Source: Campylobacteraceae bacterium (GTDB lineage Bacteria; Campylobacterota; Campylobacteria; Campylobacterales; Sulfurovaceae). Taken from it: DNA of 43,499 bases. A program made the position numbers and the translations under genes. Every line of letters begins with the position of its first letter. Position 1 is the first letter of the stretch. The stretch is from contig JALVTE010000035.1 in the NCBI GenBank assembly GCA_027024155.1, positions 1 to 43,499 of the forward strand. The letters run 5' to 3'. The notes beneath the pieces were generated by a model that was not told the origin of the DNA, did no database searches, and was given only the letters and a program-made list of their open reading frames with translations. Shown one piece after another: positions 17,045 through 25,740 of the stretch.

Positions 17045-18303
17045 TAAAGATAGGTATAATAGGCGTTGGAACTGTTGGGCAAAGCGTTGCTAATATATTG
17101 CAAGCAAATAGCGACATAATAAGTGCAAGAGCAGGTGTAGATATTGTACCAGTTATTGGGGCTGTTAAATCTTTAGATAAAAAAAGAGATGTTAATATCA
17201 AGCTTACCGATAACCCTTTAGATGTTGTAAATGACCCAGAAGTAGATATAGTAGTAGAGCTTATGGGTGGTGTAGAAGAGCCATATGAGTTGGTTAAAAA
17301 AGCTTTAAAAAATGGCAAGAGTGTAGTTACTGCAAATAAGGCACTACTCGCATATCACCGATATGAATTGCAAGAGATTGCAGGCGATTTACCACTATTT
17401 TACGAAGCTAGTGTAGCTGGTGGAATACCAATAATTGGAGCACTTAGAAATGGACTTAGTGCTAACCATATCGAAAGTATTGTAGGTATATTAAACGGAA
17501 CTTGCAACTATATGCTAACAAAGATGATAAACGAGGGTGTAAGTTATGATGAGGTATTAAAAGAGGCACAAGAGTTAGGCTACGCCGAAGCTGATCCAAC
17601 CTTTGATGTAGGTGGTTTTGATGCTGCACACAAGCTTTTAATCTTAGCTTCTATCGCTTATGGAATCGATGCGAAACCAGAAGATATTTTAATAGAGGGT
17701 ATCGAAAACATTAGCAGTAGCGATGTAGAGTTTGCAAAAGAGTTTGGTTACGAAATTAAGCTTTTAGGAATCGCTAAAAAGGGTGAAAATGGTGCAGAGA
17801 TTAGAGTACACCCAGCAATGGTAAAAGCAAGCCATCCGATAGCAAAAGTAGATGGTGTTATGAATGCTGTTAGTGTAGTAGGCGATAGAGTAGGGCAGAC
17901 TATGTTCTATGGTCCCGGAGCTGGTGGAGACGCAACAGCAAGTGCTGTAATTGCCGATATAATAGAAATAGCAAGAGGAAACAAAGGTCCGATGCTAGGC
18001 TACAAAAAAGGCTTAGAGAGTGGACTTAAACTACTAGATACTAAAGATATAGAGTCTAAATACTACTTAAAACTAAAAGTAATAGACCAACCAGGTGTGC
18101 TAGCAGCTGTAACTTCAGCAATTAGCGATTGTGGAATATCTATCTCTTCTGTACTACAAAAAGATTCAAATGTGGAGAGCAGAGTAAGACTACTTTTAAC
18201 AACACATATTTGCAAAGAGGCAGATATAATAAAAGCTATAGCAAAACTTAAAGAGTTAGAAGCAGTTGGCGATAATGTATCTATGATGAGGATTGTTGAG
18301 TAA
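17041..18303 (+). CDS. hom: Homoserine dehydrogenase
   Basis: The 420-residue protein has the N-terminal NAD(P)-binding motif IGIIGVGTVGQSVANIL (about 4-20), TANKALLAYH, the catalytic region YEASVAGGIPIIGALRNGL and GILNGTCNYMLTKM, and EAQELGYAEADPTFDVGGFDAAHKL. A C-terminal ACT domain (about 340-420, LKVIDQPGVLAAVTSAI) is typical for feedback control by threonine. It reduces aspartate semialdehyde to homoserine for threonine and methionine synthesis. It is coupled by a 4-bp overlap to the aminotransferase. Confidence 0.96.
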   Translation: MIKIGIIGVGTVGQSVANILQANSDIISARAGVDIVPVIGAVKSLDKKRDVNIKLTDNPLDVVNDPEVDIVVELMGGVEEPYELVKKALKNGKSVVTANKALLAYHRYELQEIAGDLPLFYEASVAGGIPIIGALRNGLSANHIESIVGILNGTCNYMLTKMINEGVSYDEVLKEAQELGYAEADPTFDVGGFDAAHKLLILASIAYGIDAKPEDILIEGIENISSSDVEFAKEFGYEIKLLGIAKKGENGAEIRVHPAMVKASHPIAKVDGVMNAVSVVGDRVGQTMFYGPGAGGDATASAVIADIIEIARGNKGPMLGYKKGLESGLKLLDTKDIESKYYLKLKVIDQPGVLAAVTSAISDCGISISSVLQKDSNVESRVRLLLTTHICKEADIIKAIAKLKELEAVGDNVSMMRIVE

Positions 18304-18317
18304 AAAAGGCATAGATT

Positions 18318-18821
18318 ATGGCAAAAGTAAAAGAGCACTATTTTGATATTACTGCAAAGCTTGATTTTATGGAGATGAAGAATGCTATTGAGCAGGTAAA
18401 GAAAGAGGTGGCTAATCGTTTTGATTTTAAAGGGGTTATGGTAGAGGTTGAGCTTAATGATAAGGCTAAGGTTTTAACGCTCTCTAGCTCTAGCGATAGC
18501 AAGATTGATGCACTAAAAGATATTGTAATTAGTAAGATGATAAAGCGAAATTTATCGCCAAAGTCGTTAGAAGAGATAAAGCAAGATGGCATTAGTGGTG
18601 GCAATGTTAAAGTTACTTATAAAATTGTAGATAGTATTGAAAAAGATGAAGCTAAAAAGATTGTAAAAGCTATTAAAGATATGAAGCTAAAAGTAACACC
18701 ATCTATTCAAGGTGATGAAGTGCGTGTAAGTGGCAAGAAGTTAGATGATTTACAAGCCGTAATTAGAGAGGTTAGAAAATTAGATTTAAAGGCTCCGCTT
18801 AGTTTTGGTAACTTTAAGTAA
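18318..18821 (+). CDS. YajQ-family nucleotide-binding protein (DUF520)
   Basis: The 167-residue protein matches the YajQ/DUF520 family over its full length: FDITAKLDFMEMKNAIEQVKKEVANRFDFKG near the N-terminus and a C-terminal VTPSIQGDEVRVSGKKLDDLQAVI segment. Some family members bind cyclic di-GMP and others have been tied to RNA or phage-receptor functions, so the role here is open. It is cytosolic, lies 14 bp after hom and precedes the M50 protease by 20 bp. Confidence 0.92.
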   Translation: MAKVKEHYFDITAKLDFMEMKNAIEQVKKEVANRFDFKGVMVEVELNDKAKVLTLSSSSDSKIDALKDIVISKMIKRNLSPKSLEEIKQDGISGGNVKVTYKIVDSIEKDEAKKIVKAIKDMKLKVTPSIQGDEVRVSGKKLDDLQAVIREVRKLDLKAPLSFGNFK

Positions 18822-18841
18822 ATTGTGGTGGATTTGAATTT

Positions 18842-21256
18842 ATGACTAATATCTATATATGGATTGTAGTAGCTCTGTTGCTTTTTTATGGCTCAAGAAT
18901 TATTGGCTTTATAAGTTTATTAAAAATTAAAGTATTGTCAGATTTTCCAGTAGATTTTATTACTAGAAAAGATGTAGATAGTAAGGTATTAAAGAGTATA
19001 TCGCCATATGAAAATTATCTTTTCGAGCAGGGGTTTAGGCTTGATTATATTGTTACATATAGTAATTTAGTAGTTGGTCAAGATTTGCTTTTTCATAGTT
19101 TTATCTACTATAACCCAAAAAATGGCGTGATTGCAACTTTAAATACTCAGCCTCACAAAAATGCTTTAGAGCCTGTAGCTATAAATTTCTATACATTTTA
19201 TGATGATGGAACACTTTGCTGGAGTATGAATGGGCATAAGTTTTACTATCCTGCATTTTCTGATAATTTTTATGTTTATGATGACTATTTAGCTAATTGG
19301 AAAGATATTTATAGTAAGCATTTAGAGCATATGCAAAAAGATGGAAAGGTTATAATAAACCAGCCATTTACTAAAAAAGATGTAGTAGATTTTATAGACT
19401 ATTTTCATAAAAGTAATATAGATGAGCAGGCGAAGAGAGGTTATATAAAATTAACAGATAAGTACTATACATACAAGCCATCTATAAAACTTTGGAGCTT
19501 TGTTAAAGAGTTGCAAAGTGGCTACAGAAGGTATAGAAAAATTTTAAGTAGTGCTAATGTTGATAAGGTTAATGGTAGCGAGATTGGATGCAAAAATGCT
19601 CTTTTAAATCAGTTGGAGAATTTTGATAAATCTAAAATAAAAAACTCAAATAGTTGGGTTGCTTTTTTTATATCTGGAGTTGTTTTTATCTCTCTGTTTA
19701 TGCTTATGGGTAGCACTTTTAGCTATATTGTAAATTTAATAATTGTGCTTTTGGTTCATGAACTTGGGCACTTTTTGGCTATGCGGTTTTTTGGATATAG
19801 TGATACAAGTATCTTCTTTTTACCATTTGGCGCGGCTACCACTGGGCAGAAGAGAGAGAAAAAGGCTTATGAAGAGTTTATAGTTTTGCTGGCTGGTCCA
19901 CTGCCTGGAATTATTATAGGTATTGTTTTGTGGCTTAGTGCTGGGCACTTTGGAAAGTATGGGCATTTTGCAATGGAGTATGCACTTATCTCTATAGTTA
20001 TAAATTATCTAAATTTGCTACCTATATATCCACTAGATGGTGGTAGAATTGTAGAGACACTACTGCTTTTACGATACCCAAAAGTGCAATTTTACTTTTA
20101 TATAATTGGGCTTCTTGCTCTAACTGTGGCAATGATTGCATTTAGAGATGCTTTGCTATTTATTTTTGTAGTAATAATCGCATTAGGGCTTGGGCAGAGT
20201 TATAAAGTCTCCAAACTTTTAAGTAAATTAAAAAAAGAGAATATGCTTTCGCATGATGGCGTTGTTACTGTTTTGTGTGAAGATAAAGAGTTTAAAGCCA
20301 ACGATTTAAATACAAAAGTTACAGTTGCACAACGGGCACTATCTATTTTAAATACTGCTAAGGCTGGTAAGTTTTTTACTATTTTGGCTTTTGCCTTTTA
20401 CTTACTGCTTTTAACTCCAATAGTGTTTATAAGCACAAACTATTTAGCCACTCTTAGCACACCATACAGTAAATTAAATAAGGCAGAGAGAAAAGAGATT
20501 AGCGATTTTTATGCTAAACTTTTTAAGTACGATAAGATAAGTGTGCCTCCTAACAAGAGCTTTGATATAGATAGTTCTATTAAGAGTTTAGAGGGTTATT
20601 TTAAAGAGAATAATATTACCCAAAACACACCAATTAAAGGTGATTTAAAAGTATCTGCTTACCCTTGTAAAATTCCAGATAGTTTGCAAAAAGTTTTAAA
20701 GTGGCATAATGGGGTTTTATTTGTAGGTAATGTAAATTTGTATAGTGATAAAGAGATTAAAAAATATTTACAAATCTCTCAAAAAAGTAGAGATTTTGAT
20801 AAAAAGTATTTGCCTATTGGAGTGTTAGACGATGAAGATGAACTATATATTAACTGTAAAGATGGGGCAATTTATGAGTATTATGATAAACCTACAAAAC
20901 TGTATTACAGTTTAGAGCATCTACTAGCTATTTGGGCTAAAGCGTATGATAATAAAGTAGCTACTATAGATAGCAAAAGATATGAGATAAATTACAATAA
21001 ACTTACAAAGATAGAGCATGAATTTTTATCAAAAGAGGATAAAGCCATTCGCGAAAAGAAGATTGCATATATTAATAAAAAAGCGTTAGAGTATCTAAAG
21101 GGCAATGTAGACTACTTTAAGTTAATGGTATTAAGGGCAATGGAGAGAGATTTAAGTACTAGATATATCGATACTTTGAAGCTATATACTAAAGATAAGA
21201 GTAAAAAAGTAGCAACTTTAGCAAAGAATATTTTGAAAGATGCTTTGGCTAATTAG
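18842..21256 (+). CDS. M50-family membrane metalloprotease with a C-terminal SMI1/KNR4 (SUKH)-like domain
   Basis: The 804-residue protein starts with a membrane helix (5-24), then an extramembrane domain (about 30-270). The site-2-protease core has VHELGHFLAMRFFG (zinc HExxH near 306-310), LLAGPLPGIIIG, and NLLPIYPLDGGR (second zinc site near 397-402), within several membrane helices. After two more helices the C-terminal part (about 590-705) resembles the SMI1/KNR4 or SUKH fold: IPDSLQKVLKWHNG, YLPIGVLDDEDELYINCKDG, YYSLEHLLAIWAKA. A helical tail follows. Intramembrane cleavage is likely; substrate unknown. The SUKH assignment is from pattern alone. Confidence 0.75.
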   Translation: MTNIYIWIVVALLLFYGSRIIGFISLLKIKVLSDFPVDFITRKDVDSKVLKSISPYENYLFEQGFRLDYIVTYSNLVVGQDLLFHSFIYYNPKNGVIATLNTQPHKNALEPVAINFYTFYDDGTLCWSMNGHKFYYPAFSDNFYVYDDYLANWKDIYSKHLEHMQKDGKVIINQPFTKKDVVDFIDYFHKSNIDEQAKRGYIKLTDKYYTYKPSIKLWSFVKELQSGYRRYRKILSSANVDKVNGSEIGCKNALLNQLENFDKSKIKNSNSWVAFFISGVVFISLFMLMGSTFSYIVNLIIVLLVHELGHFLAMRFFGYSDTSIFFLPFGAATTGQKREKKAYEEFIVLLAGPLPGIIIGIVLWLSAGHFGKYGHFAMEYALISIVINYLNLLPIYPLDGGRIVETLLLLRYPKVQFYFYIIGLLALTVAMIAFRDALLFIFVVIIALGLGQSYKVSKLLSKLKKENMLSHDGVVTVLCEDKEFKANDLNTKVTVAQRALSILNTAKAGKFFTILAFAFYLLLLTPIVFISTNYLATLSTPYSKLNKAERKEISDFYAKLFKYDKISVPPNKSFDIDSSIKSLEGYFKENNITQNTPIKGDLKVSAYPCKIPDSLQKVLKWHNGVLFVGNVNLYSDKEIKKYLQISQKSRDFDKKYLPIGVLDDEDELYINCKDGAIYEYYDKPTKLYYSLEHLLAIWAKAYDNKVATIDSKRYEINYNKLTKIEHEFLSKEDKAIREKKIAYINKKALEYLKGNVDYFKLMVLRAMERDLSTRYIDTLKLYTKDKSKKVATLAKNILKDALAN

Positions 21257-21837
21257 AGGTGCCCTACAGTACTATTAAGTTAAGAGTTTTAATTCCATAA
21301 AATGCATAAAGCTTAAAGCCAAAAGCTAAAAGCCGATAGAGAAAAGCATCTCGTCATTCCCGGCTTGACCGGGAATCCACAGTTTAAACTGCCCAAAAAG
21401 AACTTTTAAAATTTTTAGGTAGTTGAAATCATGGACTCCAACTTTCGCAATGCCAATGAATTAAGCTTTTAAATGTGCAGTGAGGACACTGCACCCTATA
21501 GTAAAAAGTAAATTTTGCGTAGGGTGTGGTACTCTTACCGCACCAAAAAATTCTTAATTCATTGGTATTGCCCACTTTCGTGGGAGTGAAGAAGTGGCTA
21601 GTTTTAAGCTTTCGGCTTTGAGTTCAAAGCCCGAAGTGATGAAAATATTTACTATTGCTGTCATTCTGAGCGGATGCGAAGAATCTAACTTAAAAAGCCG
21701 AGATAAACTATTAGCTTTACAGCCTTAAAGTAGATTCTTCGCATCCACTCAGAATGACGGCTGTGGTACAGTTTTACAACATACTATTTTACCGATATAG
21801 ATTCCTTAACTTAATGGCGTTGGAGGTGCCCTAAAGT
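21256..21837. repeat. Cluster of palindromic and direct intergenic repeats
   Basis: Between the protease gene and the next gene there is no coding region. The block is bounded by a 15-base direct repeat with one mismatch, GAGGTGCCCTA(C/A)AGT (21256-21270, 21823-21837), and an 11-bp inverted repeat (21274-21284, 21805-21815). Inside are a four-unit heptamer array (21308-21335); ATTCCCGG/CCGGGAAT (21356-21376); an 18-base inverted repeat (21448-21465, 21553-21570) enclosing a second imperfect one (about 21475-21545); and a 28-base inverted repeat with one mismatch (21660-21687, 21731-21758). The last contains CATTCTGAG and GAAGAATCT. These look like REP/MITE-type repeats; the right direct repeat overlaps the end of the next gene. 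Confidence 0.85.
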
Positions 21838-22016
21838 TTTAAAAACAGTCCAATAGCTAAAGAGAGTAGAATTGTAATTGTAATTATTAATAAGTTTTTA
21901 CTCTTTTGACTTAAGCTGATTTTTGTCTCTAAGAACTCTACTATTTTAATAGCCGGAAATGCCATAAATAGTAGCATTACTATAGAGAATACTAGCGTTA
22001 CTACTATATCTATCAC
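21831..22016 (-). CDS. Small two-helix membrane protein
   Basis: The 61-residue product has two hydrophobic helices (about 3-25 and 41-61, LLIITITILLSLAIGLFL) separated by a charged loop (ETKISLSQKSKN). The start is GTG, overlapping the stop of the upstream gene as TAGTG, so translation is probably coupled. The stop lies inside the right copy of the direct repeat at 21823-21837, so the repeat may have set the end of the gene. The family is not recognised. It shares the transcript of the 127-residue gene under a bidirectional FNR-type box. Confidence 0.6.
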   Translation of the reverse strand: MIDIVVTLVFSIVMLLFMAFPAIKIVEFLETKISLSQKSKNLLIITITILLSLAIGLFLKL

Positions 22017-22399
22017 TATTTAACTCCGTAATATTTTTTTACAAAGTTTATTTCGTCTTGGTTTTTTAACTCTACCGTCTTTAAATCTTTATTGCCATCT
22101 ATAATGTGCAAAGTGTTTGCTGTTAGTTTTAAATGTTTTTGTCCCCATGTTTTTTCTAAATACTCATATCTTTTAAAGAATTCAGCATTGCTTGGTTCTT
22201 CTTTATATTTTTTATCTGTTTTACTTTTAATTCTAAGTCCTGCTAGAGTTTTTTCTATATAGTATGGAGAGTACTCTTTTACTATTTTGTAAACTCTTGC
22301 ATTCTTGTATGTTGGACGACTTGTTAAAAATGTTGTAAAACCTATAAATAGAAAAGCTAAAAAAAGAGCTATTGGTAAGTATTTGCTAAATTTGTTCAT
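22016..22399 (-). CDS. Membrane-anchored protein of unknown function, FNR-box linked
   Basis: The 127-residue protein has one N-terminal membrane helix (about 7-26, YLPIALFLAFLFIGFTTFL) and a hydrophilic, mostly basic remainder likely outside the cytoplasm (YEYLEKTWGQKHLKLTANTLHIID). It has no cysteine or CXXCH. The family is not recognised. Transcription would diverge from the 121-residue membrane protein gene, with the shared FNR-type box at 22457 between them and a -10 (TATACT) at the same spacing as on the other side. A role in nitrite or NO respiration is inferred only from this. Confidence 0.65.
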   Translation of the reverse strand: MNKFSKYLPIALFLAFLFIGFTTFLTSRPTYKNARVYKIVKEYSPYYIEKTLAGLRIKSKTDKKYKEEPSNAEFFKRYEYLEKTWGQKHLKLTANTLHIIDGNKDLKTVELKNQDEINFVKKYYGVK

Positions 22400-22428
22400 A
22401 ATTAATCCTAAAATAAAATATAATATTA

Positions 22429-22498
22429 AGTATAGAGTTTTTTAATTAAAAATATCTTGATAAAAATCAATATAAAAGTACAGTTTGTTGGTTACTAT
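22429..22498. promoter_or_regulatory. Bidirectional FNR-type promoter
   Basis: TTGATAAAAATCAA (22457-22470) is a perfect dyad. TATACT on the minus strand (22434-22429) and TACTAT on the plus strand (22493-22498) both begin 29.5 bp from its centre, so one bound activator could serve both divergent genes. Confidence 0.7.
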
Positions 22499-22526
22499 TA
22501 TAAAAATAGTAATTATAGGAGTTTTT

Positions 22527-22892
22527 ATGAGTGAGTTTTTTAAATTAGAAGGTGCATATATATTTTTTGCATTTGTAATATTGGTTATAACTGTATTTGT
22601 TGCTACTAGACCATTTATGGGAAAGGGTGCATTAAAAAAAGGTCTTATTTGGGTTTCGCTTTTTTTAATTTGTGCGATTGCTTTACATTTTTATATAACT
22701 AAAAGAAGAATGGCAAATGTAGCTACTGCTTTTAAAAGTGGCAAAGAGGTTTTATGTGAAAATAGAATTTACACAAAAGGTGCAAATTTTGTTACTATTA
22801 AAGATAATGGAGAGTGGAGTTTAAAGAATGACTACTTTGTCTCTCCTAATTTTACAAGAGACTTCTTTTTAGCTAGATGTATAGTTAAATAA
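22527..22892 (+). CDS. Small membrane protein of unknown function, FNR-box linked
   Basis: The 121-residue protein has two membrane helices (about 6-29 and 42-60) and a hydrophilic C-terminal part with Trp and Cys (CENRIYTKGANFVTIKDNGEWSLKND, and Cys near the end). The ATG at 22527 was chosen over TTG at 22485 because TAGGAG lies before it; the TTG frame would start upstream of the likely transcript start (near 22505). The family is not recognised. The gene lies between an FNR-type box and the nor operon, which suggests a role in NO or nitrite respiration. Confidence 0.65.
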   Translation: MSEFFKLEGAYIFFAFVILVITVFVATRPFMGKGALKKGLIWVSLFLICAIALHFYITKRRMANVATAFKSGKEVLCENRIYTKGANFVTIKDNGEWSLKNDYFVSPNFTRDFFLARCIVK

Positions 22893-23002
22893 TTGAAGTT
22901 ACGCAAGAGTATATAAGAGCTCTTGCATATTAAATTTTAAATACTCTATCTGTGGCATTATCTTATTCTTTCCTAATAAATTTATAACAATATTAATTTT
23001 AA

Positions 23003-23044
23003 TTGATACATATCAATTAATTTTCTTTCTTAAAGTGTCATAAT
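23003..23044 (+). promoter_or_regulatory. FNR-type promoter of the nor operon
   Basis: TTGATACATATCAA (23003-23016) is a perfect dyad and CATAAT (23039-23044) begins 29.5 bp from its centre. The start would be near 23051, 37 bases before the first ATG of the operon. Nearly ideal class II activator geometry. Confidence 0.8.
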
Positions 23045-23087
23045 ATATTTGTGCTTATGGTACGTAATTTTAAAACAGGAGTAAATA

Positions 23088-23414
23088 ATGGAACCATTAT
23101 ATGTAAGACCAATACTTGCACCAAATGAGTTTTTACCAATTTTTATAAGTGCAACTTTGGTACTTGTGTTTGGTGTAATGTATGCAGCGTCGATTACATT
23201 AGCTAAAATGGGATATCTTACAAAGAAGTGGTTGTATATTGCTTACTCGTTTTGGATTTTACAGACATATAGCCTGTATGAATTGGCTGTTAGGATTCAT
23301 AGCAATAATTTTACCGAAAAGGTTTTGATTGTTACTATGATAGCTTATCTATTTATACCACATCTATATTTTCGTTTTATTGCAGATATAGATAACCGGT
23401 ATGAAAAAGATTAA
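23088..23414 (+). CDS. Small membrane protein heading the nor operon
   Basis: The 108-residue protein has about three membrane helices (residues 14-36, 46-66, 79-98), with few charged residues between. It has no cysteine, so it binds no c-type haem. ACAGGAG precedes the ATG. It lies 26 bases upstream of norC and downstream of the FNR-type promoter, so it is the first gene of the NO-reductase transcript. I do not recognise the family; an assembly or accessory role for NorBC is inferred from position. Confidence 0.7.
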   Translation: MEPLYVRPILAPNEFLPIFISATLVLVFGVMYAASITLAKMGYLTKKWLYIAYSFWILQTYSLYELAVRIHSNNFTEKVLIVTMIAYLFIPHLYFRFIADIDNRYEKD

Positions 23415-23440
23415 CGAAGTATAAAGAACAAGGAGGAAGC

Positions 23441-24073
23441 ATGGCAAAGAGTCATTCAGTATGGACAAGTATCCGCTTTTGGCGTCAGTCAGCAGCTTGG
23501 GTAACTGGGTTTGCGGTTGTGTTATTGATTTTGCTTACATTCGATACAATGAGACAGATTAAAATGGGTAGCAAAAGAGTACCCGCACCAACTGTTATTA
23601 ATCATCATATTGATTATAAATACAGTAAAAAAAGAGGGCATGAAGTACCAGTAATTGGTAAGAAAGAGTTATTTTTTGGTAAAGAGTGGAGCCCAAAAGA
23701 GGCAGCTGCACTTTTACATAAAGGTAAGTTAACAGAGCAAGCTAAAAACTGTATGGATTGTCATACACTATTAGGAAATGGTGCATATTATGCTCCAGAT
23801 TTAACTAAAGCTTGGTTAGACCCTAAATGGAAAGATATGCAAGCTATGATTGGTGCTAAAACAAGAGAAGAAGCTATGGCTAAATTTTTACAGCATCCAG
23901 AGATGTATCCGACACATGAGCGTCGTATGCCAAACTTGAAAATTACAGCAGAAGAGGCACAAGCTTTAGTGGCATTCTTGAAACATATGAGTTCAATAGA
24001 TACTAACGGTTTCCCTAGAGGCTTCTCTAAAACTGTAAGTGATTTTAAAGCAGGAGGTACTTATGCTCACTAG
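23441..24073 (+). CDS. norC: Nitric oxide reductase, cytochrome c subunit
   Basis: The 210-residue protein is anchored by one N-terminal membrane helix (about 18-36) and carries one haem c site, CMDCH (104-108), in a periplasmic domain. A methionine in the RRMPNLKIT segment (about 167) is the likely axial ligand. It passes electrons to NorB. AAGGAGG precedes the ATG. The gene overlaps norB by 11 bp, and the norB ribosome-binding site GCAGGAGG lies inside norC. Confidence 0.95.
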   Translation: MAKSHSVWTSIRFWRQSAAWVTGFAVVLLILLTFDTMRQIKMGSKRVPAPTVINHHIDYKYSKKRGHEVPVIGKKELFFGKEWSPKEAAALLHKGKLTEQAKNCMDCHTLLGNGAYYAPDLTKAWLDPKWKDMQAMIGAKTREEAMAKFLQHPEMYPTHERRMPNLKITAEEAQALVAFLKHMSSIDTNGFPRGFSKTVSDFKAGGTYAH

Positions 24074-25493
24074 TATTAAAAATAATCATTTAAAGTATGA
24101 GTCTCAAAAATTGGGAATGATGTACTTTAGGGTGGCAATTATTTTATTTGGTGCTCAACTATTAATGGGCTTAATAGCAGCTATTCAATTTATGTATCCA
24201 GCATTTTTATATGGAGTATTTGATTTTAGTGTTGCTAGAATGGTGCATATTAATGCATTAGTTGTTTGGATGTTATATGCAATGATAGGTTCTGTATATC
24301 TTATGTTACCAGATGAAACTGGTATAGAAACAGTAGGTATTGGCTTAGGTAAATTAGCGTTTTGGGTATTAACCGCAGCTGTTACAGTAGTTGTACTTGT
24401 ATTTATATTTATTCAAATAGGACCTGGTAAAGAGAGTAGTATTTGGTTAATTAATGAAGGGCGTGAATATCTTGAAGCACCTAGATGGGCAGATATTGGT
24501 ATTGTTGTAGTTGTGTTAATCTTCTATTACAATGTTTTCTTTACCTATATGAAAGGTCAAAGAACAGGTATTATGACTGTTATGGTTGCTAACTTAATGG
24601 CTCTAGCAGGTTTATACTTAGCAGGTATGTTCTTTACAGATAATATCTCTATGGATCAATACTGGTGGTGGTGGGTAATTCACTTATGGGTTGAAGCTAC
24701 TTGGGAAGTATTTGTAGGTACATTAGCAGCATATGCATTAATTAAAATTATTGATGCAAAAAGAGAAATTGTTGAAATGTGGTTATGGATAGAGGTTCTA
24801 ATGCTATTTGGTTCTGGTATCTTAGGATTAGGGCACCACTACTTCTGGATTGGTACACCTGAATATTGGTGGGAAATTGGAGCATTATTCTCTGCACTAG
24901 AGCCAGTTCCATTAGTTGCAATGTTTGTTCATGTCTTGTACGATTGGGGTAAAGAGCAAGGTGCAAATGGAGAGAAACCTGTAATTAAAAATGGTCCTGC
25001 AATGGCGTGGCTTGTAACAAATGCATTTGGTAACTTTTTGGGGGCTGGTATTTGGGGATTCTTCCATACACTGCCACAAGTAAATATTTATACACATGGT
25101 ACACAGTTTACTGCGGCACACGGACACTTGGCGTTCTTTGGTGCATATGCAACTATACTTATTGGTATGATGTATTATGGAATTCAAAGAGCATACGGTA
25201 TAGAGAGATTAAAAGCAACATTTAAATCTAAAATGGCAATTACTTTAATAGTATTTGGAATGCTTGGAATGACAGTTGCTTTAACAATAGCAGGTTACGA
25301 ACAAGTATTAGTTGAGCGTGCAGAATTGGGTGCTGGTTGGGATGCATATTTTGTAGCTCAAGCTCTTCCATGGATGAAACAAGCTATGGCTTGGAGAACA
25401 GTTATGGGTGTAGTTATGGTTGTAGGTTTTGTTTATTTAATTTGGGATCTCGTAACTATAGGTCCTAAGGAAGCTAAAGAAAATAATCAATAA
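24063..25493 (+). CDS. norB: Nitric oxide reductase, catalytic subunit
   Basis: The 476-residue protein is a haem-copper-oxidase-type NO reductase with about 12 membrane helices. Ligand segments include MVHINALVVWMLYAMIG, HLWVEATWEVFVG (active-site His and the Glu typical of NorB), GLGHHYFWIGTPEYWW and the late HGHLAFFGAYA. It reduces two NO to N2O using electrons from NorC. It lacks the quinol-oxidase extension of qNor, in keeping with the separate NorC. The ATG at 24063 was chosen over 24039 because AGGAGG precedes it. A 52-residue membrane protein gene follows nine bases later. Confidence 0.97.
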   Translation: MLTSIKNNHLKYESQKLGMMYFRVAIILFGAQLLMGLIAAIQFMYPAFLYGVFDFSVARMVHINALVVWMLYAMIGSVYLMLPDETGIETVGIGLGKLAFWVLTAAVTVVVLVFIFIQIGPGKESSIWLINEGREYLEAPRWADIGIVVVVLIFYYNVFFTYMKGQRTGIMTVMVANLMALAGLYLAGMFFTDNISMDQYWWWWVIHLWVEATWEVFVGTLAAYALIKIIDAKREIVEMWLWIEVLMLFGSGILGLGHHYFWIGTPEYWWEIGALFSALEPVPLVAMFVHVLYDWGKEQGANGEKPVIKNGPAMAWLVTNAFGNFLGAGIWGFFHTLPQVNIYTHGTQFTAAHGHLAFFGAYATILIGMMYYGIQRAYGIERLKATFKSKMAITLIVFGMLGMTVALTIAGYEQVLVERAELGAGWDAYFVAQALPWMKQAMAWRTVMGVVMVVGFVYLIWDLVTIGPKEAKENNQ

Positions 25494-25502
25494 GGAGATT
25501 AT

Positions 25503-25661
25503 ATGTTTTTTGAAAAATTTACAGATGTATATCCAAGTTTTTGGGGTTGGTTGAATCAGGGTCCTTTGACTCTGACTCTTTTTTTACATACAATAATCAT
25601 ATTACCAATGATTTGGTTGTACTTTAAAGAGAAAAAAAGATTAGAGCAAGAAGATAAATAG
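25503..25661 (+). CDS. 52-residue single-helix membrane protein between norB and nirS
   Basis: An ATG at 25503, preceded by AAGGAGATT, opens a 52-codon frame ending in TAG. The product begins MFFEKFTDVYPSFWGW, has a hydrophobic helix (about 22-40, LTLTLFLHTIIILPMIWLYF) and ends with a charged tail (KEKKRLEQEDK). It starts nine bases after norB with an excellent ribosome-binding site and shares its likely transcript, so it is probably expressed. Small membrane proteins accompany other oxidases, so an accessory role for NorBC is plausible but not shown. Confidence 0.75.
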   Translation: MFFEKFTDVYPSFWGWLNQGPLTLTLFLHTIIILPMIWLYFKEKKRLEQEDK

Positions 25662-25740
25662 ATAAAATGGTGTTCGATTTATTGTAATTTAAGTTACTTA
25701 TTTATATAATAAATTAATCTTATTTAAAAGAGGAGGATTA

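Noticed and set aside
21256-21837. Insertion sequence with a transposase
   Set aside because: No transposase-like frame is present; the block is only palindromes and short repeats.
25684-25697. GTAATTTAAGTTAC as an FNR-type box for nirS
   Set aside because: It differs from TTGAT-N4-ATCAA, and the TATAAT at 25705 is only about 14.5 bp from its centre, so the class II geometry of the other boxes is not met.
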